Below are positions 25,081 to 28,814 of a stretch of 28,814 bases of DNA, in pieces. The notes beneath the pieces were generated by a model, which had not been told where the DNA came from, made no database searches, and saw only the letters and a list, made by a program, of their open reading frames with translations. Positions within the stretch are counted from its first letter, which is position 1. Every line of letters begins with the position of its first letter. Origin of the DNA: a virus; the IMG/VR virus record IMGVR_UViG_3300005067_000008, positions 1 to 28,814 of that record; one strand, given 5' to 3'. The position numbers were made by a program, and so were the translations under genes.

Positions 25081-25118
25081 AAAGTGGTGTACCAGCACTT
25101 GGTACACCACTTTCTTTT
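25081..25118 (+). terminator. intrinsic terminator after ssb
   Basis: Arms AAAGTGGTGTACCA (25081-25094) and TGGTACACCACTTT (25100-25113) pair over 14 bp with a five-base loop, followed by CTTTTTCCCC. It ends the operon that contains ssb. Confidence 0.85.
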
Positions 25119-25133
25119 TCCCCTGAAGGACAA

Positions 25134-25436
25134 GTGTTGATAGACCCATTTGCAGATAACCAGTCATGGCGGCTCGATGCTGCTTGTACTGGAACAGATA
25201 CGGACTTGTTTTTCCCGGACGCGCGGGGTGCGGTCGCCTCCGTGAACGCCGCGAAAGAACTGTGCGCTAAATGCCCAGTATGTGACTACTGCCTTGAATA
25301 CGCGATGCTCATCGAGCACCGAAGGGGCGAATACCGGAATGGCGTGTGGGGCGGTTTGAGCGTCAGGGAACGGTATCGCATAGCTGATGCGTGGGCGGCT
25401 GAAAGATACCCGCAAGAAGGGAACGATCATGATTGA
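25134..25436 (+). CDS. WhiB-family iron-sulfur regulator
   Basis: This is a 100-residue protein from GTG 25134 (GAAGGA upstream). It has Cys18, then CAKC (44, 47) and Cys53, the C-x25-C-x2-C-x5-C pattern of the Wbl [4Fe-4S] cluster, and the GVWGG turn at 70-74 with a following basic helix. Wbl proteins bind the sigma-A region 4 and change host transcription. Phage WhiB homologues such as that of mycobacteriophage TM4 can override host WhiB2 and cause septation defects or superinfection exclusion. That role is inferred here. The gene is restricted to actinobacteria and their phages, so it points to the host group. It overlaps the next gene by eight bases. Confidence 0.9.
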   Translation: MLIDPFADNQSWRLDAACTGTDTDLFFPDARGAVASVNAAKELCAKCPVCDYCLEYAMLIEHRRGEYRNGVWGGLSVRERYRIADAWAAERYPQEGNDHD

Positions 25437-25749
25437 TGCTGACGCTGTTTGGGAAAGGTATCAGACCGCTTTGGATGCGAAACCAGGCAAGGGCGCATAC
25501 ACCGGTGACGGTATCGCGGCACTGACTGACAGTGTGTGTGATGTGCCGGAAATGCTTCACGAGATCGAACGGCTGCAAGGGTTGGCTGGACCGAATGAGC
25601 GTGTCCGTAAACAGATAGCAGCCGACTTGGATGTGATTGCCGACATGATCGAGAAGAGCCATGACACATATCCGTCTCCGATCATTGCAGGCGTCGTTGC
25701 TGGATACAGGCAGGCAGCCGGATTAGTGAGGGGAGACAATGATGAGTGA
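25429..25749 (+). CDS. hypothetical protein, 106 aa
   Basis: The protein begins MIDADAVWERYQTALDAKPG, then a helix pair (IAALTDSVCDVPEMLHEIER and RVRKQIAADLDVIADMIEKS), ending in VVAGYRQAAGLVRGDNDE. It is mainly helical and may form an antiparallel bundle. It overlaps the WhiB gene by eight bases and the next by about eleven. No family is recognised. Confidence 0.6.
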   Translation: MIDADAVWERYQTALDAKPGKGAYTGDGIAALTDSVCDVPEMLHEIERLQGLAGPNERVRKQIAADLDVIADMIEKSHDTYPSPIIAGVVAGYRQAAGLVRGDNDE

Positions 25750-26077
25750 TATTTCAGATCGGCCCCAGGTCAGCGATGTTGACGATGTGATGTCGCGGGT
25801 CAGGTGTGATCCCTACACACCAACCGATGACGAGATCCAGGTTTCCGCGACACGCTTGACCAAATGGGTGAGCGATGACACCTACTGCCGCTGGCTTGCC
25901 GACCACGACAACAAGGTCGCCCAAAAAGCACTAGCCAACGCGACCACCAACATTCCGTTCCCGATAGATCCCTACGACGGCTTCGACCACGAATCACTGC
26001 GCGCCGCCTACGTGCAGATCACCAGCTGGCTGCGCGACCACGCCTTCCAACATTACGGAAACGGAGAACGTTCATGA
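25739..26077 (+). CDS. hypothetical protein, 112 aa
   Basis: Two adjacent ATGs give MMSDISDRPQVSDVDDVMSR. The rest reads EIQVSATRLTKWVSDDTYCR, WLADHDNKVAQKALANATTN, then IDPYDGFDHESLRAAYVQIT and a C-terminal helix. It is acidic and helical, with a central W-L-A-D segment. It is coupled by ATGA to the following zinc-knuckle gene. Function unknown. Confidence 0.55.
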   Translation: MMSDISDRPQVSDVDDVMSRVRCDPYTPTDDEIQVSATRLTKWVSDDTYCRWLADHDNKVAQKALANATTNIPFPIDPYDGFDHESLRAAYVQITSWLRDHAFQHYGNGERS

Positions 26078-26292
26078 GCGACCAATGCGTCTATTGCGGA
26101 GCCGACGAACAGACCCGGGACTTGCGCCCATACGGACCTGGAGGCGCGTGGGTGTGTTTCCCGTGCGCCATGGCAACACCCGAACGGGAACAGGAAGCCC
26201 ATAACGCGTTCGATGCCCTGTTCACTGCGGCATGCGAAGCAAGCCCAGTTGTCCAGTTGGGCAGCAAACACGGCCCAACTCCACTGTCGTGA
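26074..26292 (+). CDS. small zinc-knuckle protein, 72 aa
   Basis: The product begins MSDQCVYCGADEQTRDLRPY and has a second pair CFPCAMATPE near residue 28. Two CxxC pairs with 20 residues between them form a zinc ribbon. A helix follows (EREQEAHNAFDALFTAACEA). This 'CvyCGa...DLRPYGPGGawvCf.CAmatPe' arrangement is one I recall from actinobacterial phages, without assigned function. It is coupled on both sides (ATGA, GTGA). Confidence 0.65.
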   Translation: MSDQCVYCGADEQTRDLRPYGPGGAWVCFPCAMATPEREQEAHNAFDALFTAACEASPVVQLGSKHGPTPLS

Positions 26293-26540
26293 CCGACTAC
26301 ATTAGCGCAGTTGGCTCAGGTGTAGACGGTTTCGACCCGATACCGCGAAACAACCGTGTCGTCTACTTGCACATTCATGACCACGACTGGACGCCAATCG
26401 GGAAGTCCACTCAACCCAACGGTTCCGTGCATCCCGTCTACGCCTGTACCCGCTGCGGCGACTACGGCTACGACATATTTCAACAATACGGCGGCATCGA
26501 CATTGATACCGGACTGGAAGAACCAGACACAAGGAGATAA
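26289..26540 (+). CDS. hypothetical Cys/His protein, 83 aa
   Basis: From GTG 26289 it begins VTDYISAVGSGVDGFDPIPR and contains VVYLHIHDHDWTPIGKSTQP with three His, then YACTRCGDYGYD (CxxC) and an acidic end. The HxHDHDW and CxxC could together bind one metal. The start is fixed by a GTGA overlap with the previous stop. It is followed after two bases by the next GTG. Function unknown. Confidence 0.55.
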   Translation: MTDYISAVGSGVDGFDPIPRNNRVVYLHIHDHDWTPIGKSTQPNGSVHPVYACTRCGDYGYDIFQQYGGIDIDTGLEEPDTRR

Positions 26541-26542
26541 CC

Positions 26543-26779
26543 GTGTCTTCACAACGCAAGTATCGTAGACACCATCGGATGCGGCCCGCACCTGGACCGG
26601 AAAGCACGATCACACGCACTGTGTACATGACACCCTCAGATCAAGTGGATCTGATGATGCAGAACGGGATATTGACTATCGAGTTCCCGATTGATTCCAC
26701 CCACTATCTGGGAGTCGAGTTCGACAAGAAAACCGTTGAGTTTCTGCGTGACTTCCTGACCGAAATCGAATCACGATGA
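26543..26779 (+). CDS. hypothetical protein, 78 aa
   Basis: From GTG 26543 (AAGGAGA upstream) it begins MSSQRKYRRHHRMRPAPGPE, a very basic N-terminus, and continues TVYMTPSDQVDLMMQNGILT, FPIDSTHYLGVEFDKKTVEF and a helix (LRDFLTEIES). The folded part looks like a small alpha-beta unit. It is coupled to the following gene by ATGA. No family is recognised. Confidence 0.55.
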   Translation: MSSQRKYRRHHRMRPAPGPESTITRTVYMTPSDQVDLMMQNGILTIEFPIDSTHYLGVEFDKKTVEFLRDFLTEIESR

Positions 26780-27192
26780 CCACCTATGTGTGGACACATC
26801 CGACAGCCAGGAAACGACATTACTGCGGCTTCAACTATTGCCTCCGCCCTATCCTGCCCGGCGAGTCCTATCGGCGCATGGCTGGTCTCGACAGCGGCAC
26901 GGCATGGACCTACTTGTCGTGCGAGCACTGCTACCGGGTGTGCGGAATGTGGTGGAGCCCGTGGGATGACAACGGCTGGGATGACGCGTCGATAGCCGCA
27001 TGGCTGCGGGAAGACTATCCGACCGTCTGGTCGCAGATGCGCGCCGGATGGCGCTACCCGGATGGCGAGCTTCTGCCCCTGCCGTTTCAGCCGACATGTG
27101 ACGACTGTGGCGCACTTCTGCACCATGACGGGTTTTGGTGCGACTCGTGCCTTGACGGCATCTACAGGTCGCTGCGGGGGATGACCGCATGA
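26776..27192 (+). CDS. cysteine-rich protein with three CxxC-like sites, 138 aa
   Basis: The protein begins MTTYVWTHPTARKRHYCGFN and has CGFNYCLRPILPGESY, then CEHCYRVCGMWWSPWDD and CDDCGALLHHDGFWCDSC. The first pair plus CEHC, and the final CDDC...CDSC, can form two zinc sites. The 'P.LPGE.Y.r..G' segment followed by CEHC is a pattern I recall from phage proteins found beside replication genes. It is Trp-rich. It overlaps both neighbours by four bases. The role is likely DNA-related but unproven. Confidence 0.65.
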   Translation: MTTYVWTHPTARKRHYCGFNYCLRPILPGESYRRMAGLDSGTAWTYLSCEHCYRVCGMWWSPWDDNGWDDASIAAWLREDYPTVWSQMRAGWRYPDGELLPLPFQPTCDDCGALLHHDGFWCDSCLDGIYRSLRGMTA

Positions 27193-27362
27193 GAGCCGAT
27201 CGCATGCCGCTCAAGGGCGGTGACGAATACGACGTGTTCACCGGGTGGCGACACGTCGTTTCACTTCGCAGGGGAACCACGAAAGCAGTCAAACGCCGCT
27301 ATTGGCGGCGCATCAGACGGGCATGGCGACAAACAGAAAGACAAGATGACACAACAGAATAA
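27189..27362 (+). CDS. conserved small basic phage protein, 57 aa
   Basis: The peptide begins MRADRMPLKGGDEYDVFTGW and continues RHVVSLRRGTTKAVKRRYWR and RIRRAWRQTERQDDTTE. The 'LKGGDEyD.ftgWR......g...avKRrywRRiRra' pattern occurs in many phage genomes, usually near replication or packaging genes; it is named only as a hypothetical protein. It is strongly basic, so it probably contacts nucleic acid. It overlaps the next gene by 17 bases. Confidence 0.7.
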   Translation: MRADRMPLKGGDEYDVFTGWRHVVSLRRGTTKAVKRRYWRRIRRAWRQTERQDDTTE

Positions 27363-27615
27363 ATTACTTGACGCGCTCGTGGAGCGTACCGCAAGAGTAC
27401 TAGCCAAGCACCAGATCAAACACGACCGGGGTATGGACGTGTATTGCACGTGTGGCGCGCTTCTCTTCGACCACGCACACGGATTCTACGGAACAGAGCA
27501 GATGCTACCGTCGCGCGCTCTCCGAGCAGCAGAATCCGTCCTTGTGGACCATCAAGCAAAATCGGTTCAGGCAGAACTCAACCTAAAGGTTTCAATCAAT
27601 GACGCAAGTGAGTGA
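27346..27615 (+). CDS. small CxC/His protein, first of a pair (89 aa)
   Basis: From ATG 27346 the product begins MTQQNKLLDALVERTARVLA and has VYCTCGALLFDHAHGFYGTE: a CTC pair followed by two His, a possible zinc site. The rest is helical (LRAAESVLVDHQAKSVQAEL). The following gene carries the same module, so they are tandem relatives. It overlaps both neighbours by 17 bases. Confidence 0.6.
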   Translation: MTQQNKLLDALVERTARVLAKHQIKHDRGMDVYCTCGALLFDHAHGFYGTEQMLPSRALRAAESVLVDHQAKSVQAELNLKVSINDASE

Positions 27616-27985
27616 CCGGTTGGATGATTTGCAGACACGTATAGCCAACGTGTTGGCCATGCATGAGGCTAGGAGTAGAGACGACTACTTGATCTACTGC
27701 GCGTGTGGGACTGCCGCGACATCTTCGCATGCTTTTGCCTGGCATCAAGCCGAATGTCTGCTCGCAGAACTCGATCCTGCTGTGAATGTCACTACATCCG
27801 CACCAGTTGACAGCCCGTTCGCAGAGATCGAGTTCAACCACGTCTTTAATGAAGAAGTGCACCTGGCCGGAATCAACGAGCCTGCGGTCGATAGGTACGT
27901 CACTGGCCAGTACGTCAAGTGGCTCAACTCGCTGCCCAAGCAGGTCACATACACCATCACCGACACGGTAGACACGGAGGGCTGA
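27599..27985 (+). CDS. small CxC/His protein, second of a pair (128 aa)
   Basis: This begins MTQVSDRLDDLQTRIANVLA, then YLIYCACGTAATSSHAFAWH: the same 'vLA.H......YC.CG......HaF...q.ec' module as the preceding gene. An extra C-terminal half (FNHVFNEEVHLAGI, then YVKWLNSLPKQVTYTITD) is not shared. It is adjacent to the initiator gene with no gap between its stop and the next ATG. Function unknown. Confidence 0.6.
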   Translation: MTQVSDRLDDLQTRIANVLAMHEARSRDDYLIYCACGTAATSSHAFAWHQAECLLAELDPAVNVTTSAPVDSPFAEIEFNHVFNEEVHLAGINEPAVDRYVTGQYVKWLNSLPKQVTYTITDTVDTEG

Positions 27986-28814
27986 ATGCCGCGTATCAGG
28001 ACCATCAAACCGAGTTTCTGGCGGTCGCCGTCAACAGGTCACGCGTCGCCGTGGGCGCGTCTGTTGTACATCGCGATGTGGAACTGGGCTGACGATTGGG
28101 GGAGGGCCGAGTGGACTCCGAGGGAGCTTCTGGGGTTCGCGTTCCCGCACGACACAGACGACCCGTGCGACGATCTGAACTTTCCCACACTTGTTCAGGA
28201 AGTTTCCAGAAAGTTCTCGATAAAGTTTTACCGATGTGGTGAACGGCGCTTCTACGCTGTGGATAACTGGGACGAGCATCAGAAGGTGCCGAAGAGGGTC
28301 GAGAGCAAGTTCCCCGCACCCGACGACCCTGAATGTGTACCTGACAAGGAGGTATACGGAGAATCCTGGAAAAGTCAAAACTTTTCAGGAACTTTCCTGA
28401 CGACTTCGGAAAAAGTTGGCACTGGAAGTAAGGAAGTAGGAAGTAAGGAAGTAGGAATAAATACTCTTGCTCGACCGGCGAGCAAGAGCCTCGAACCTGA
28501 CCGGTTCGATGAGTTCTGGGCGGTGTATCCCCGCAAGGCCGCCAAGGCCAAGGCCCGCACGAAGTTCGCCACAGCCGTCAAGAAGGTCGGAGCCCAGACC
28601 GTCATCGACGGCGCCACCCGATACGCGGCAGACCCGAACCTGCCCGAACAGCAATACATCCCGCACCCCACGACCTGGCTCGAACAGGGACGCTGGGACG
28701 ATCCGCCGCTACCAGCCCGTCACGACAGGCGGCAGACCGCCACGAACGGGCTCACCGACGACCAGTGGTCTGCCGCCTGTCGTGACGGGCTGGTAGCGGC
28801 GGATCGTCCCAGCG
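27986..28814 (+). CDS. replication initiator-like HTH protein, 3' end not present
   Basis: The frame is open to the window end (276 codons). The N-terminus (MPRIRTIKPSFWRSPSTGHA, then WARLLYIAMWNWADDWGRAE and LLGFAFPHD) is the winged-helix domain found in phage replication initiators and DnaD-like proteins. A Ser/Lys/Thr-rich linker follows (residues about 130-165). The C-terminal domain has RFDEFWAVYPRKAAKAKART and IPHPTTWLEQGRWDD, a helical module recurrent at the end of phage replication proteins. Only about 28 bases beyond 28738 may be genuine; after 28766 the sequence is a reverse-complement copy, so the last 16 residues should be ignored. It probably opens the origin or loads the helicase. 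Confidence 0.75.
   Translation, partial: MPRIRTIKPSFWRSPSTGHASPWARLLYIAMWNWADDWGRAEWTPRELLGFAFPHDTDDPCDDLNFPTLVQEVSRKFSIKFYRCGERRFYAVDNWDEHQKVPKRVESKFPAPDDPECVPDKEVYGESWKSQNFSGTFLTTSEKVGTGSKEVGSKEVGINTLARPASKSLEPDRFDEFWAVYPRKAAKAKARTKFATAVKKVGAQTVIDGATRYAADPNLPEQQYIPHPTTWLEQGRWDDPPLPARHDRRQTATNGLTDDQWSAACRDGLVAADRPS
28177..28396. other. candidate origin iterons inside the initiator gene
   Basis: The octamer GAAAGTTC or its reverse complement occurs at 28177-28184, 28209-28216 and 28389-28396, with near copies between (for example AAGTTTCC at 28200-28207 and AAAGTTTT at 28222-28229). The surrounding linker region is more AT-rich than neighbouring genes. Lambda carries its origin iterons inside gene O in the same way; the analogy is an inference. 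Confidence 0.35.
28424..28453 (+). repeat. 15-bp tandem repeat in the initiator linker
   Basis: GGAAGTAAGGAAGTA occurs twice head to tail (28424-28438 and 28439-28453), each itself containing two GGAAGTA. In frame it gives GSKEVGSKEV. It directly follows the iteron-like stretch and precedes AT-rich GGAATAAATAC, so it could be part of an origin's unwinding region or simply a linker repeat. Confidence 0.6.
28691..28814. repeat. 48-bp perfect inverted repeat at the contig end (probable fold-back artefact)
   Basis: Bases 28767-28814 are the exact reverse complement of 28691-28738, separated by 28 bases. The repeat stops exactly at the window's last base and lies inside an open coding frame. A fold-back chimera from amplification or assembly explains this best. 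Confidence 0.85.

Noticed and set aside
28691-28814. Hairpin telomere of a linear plasmid-like phage
   Set aside because: Telomere resolution sites are continuous palindromes without a 28-base spacer, and this one would lie inside a coding gene; no protelomerase is seen.

Overview
The window reads as one end-to-end stretch of a temperate, siphovirus-type bacteriophage of a GC-rich actinobacterium. The actinobacterial signs are a WhiB-family iron-sulfur protein with the C-x25-C-x2-C-x5-C spacing, high GC, many GTG starts, and promoter -10 boxes placed so that the repressor-type mRNAs would be leaderless. The attP core is the 3' part of an actinobacterial-type tRNA-Asn(GUU). Phage genes lie on both sides of that core and no complete tRNA is present, so the sequence looks like the non-integrated (circular, concatemeric or packaged) form rather than a prophage with chromosomal flanks.

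Layout. 1-4563 (minus strand) is the start of the packaging and head module. Read right to left it holds a zinc-ribbon protein, several tiny proteins, a winged-helix protein, a membrane peptide, an HNH endonuclease, a small-terminase candidate, the large terminase, a 64-aa zinc-ribbon protein and the 5' part of an HK97-type portal gene that runs off the window. Most junctions are 4-nt ATGA/GTGA overlaps. 4596-7815 is the lysogeny region: an unknown plus-strand gene, a putative excisionase divergent from an HTH gene across a symmetric promoter pair, attP inside the 3' end of that HTH gene, a tyrosine integrase, a bidirectional stem-loop, and a leftward set of HTH repressor-like genes. 7822-7895 is a divergent, apparently leaderless genetic switch. 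From 7893 to the right end nearly everything is on the plus strand: long, tightly overlapping early operons of small, mostly unrecognised proteins punctuated by stem-loop terminators. The recognisable replication/recombination genes are a YqaJ-type exonuclease, a Sak4-like ATPase, SSB, and at the very end a replication initiator-like protein. An RNA-repair pair (RNA ligase and polynucleotide kinase/phosphatase) sits between them; the kinase gene carries an in-frame amber codon.

The most unusual element lies at about 10.8-12.4 kb. Thirteen hairpin units occur in tandem. Each has a different but self-complementary pair of arms (9-17 bp) and, in ten of thirteen, a loop of exactly 30 nt whose centre is a conserved CGAYAYCCA-like motif flanked by two variable stretches of about 9 nt. 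Eight units lie upstream of, and five lie in frame inside, a gene for a nuclease-less protein resembling the C-terminal (HhH/Nop-like) region of IS110 transposases. This resembles the published TIGR-Tas and IS110 bridge-RNA logic (dual-segment guides next to a Nop/IS110-type protein). I infer that it is a TIGR-like or related RNA-guided system in a divergent form, with guide units embedded in the protein's own coding sequence.

The last 48 bases are the exact reverse complement of bases 28691-28738, with the window ending at the repeat boundary. This is most simply a fold-back assembly artefact, so the initiator gene should be treated as truncated near 28766. By eye the left arm is clearly more GC-rich than the early region, which suggests mosaic ancestry.
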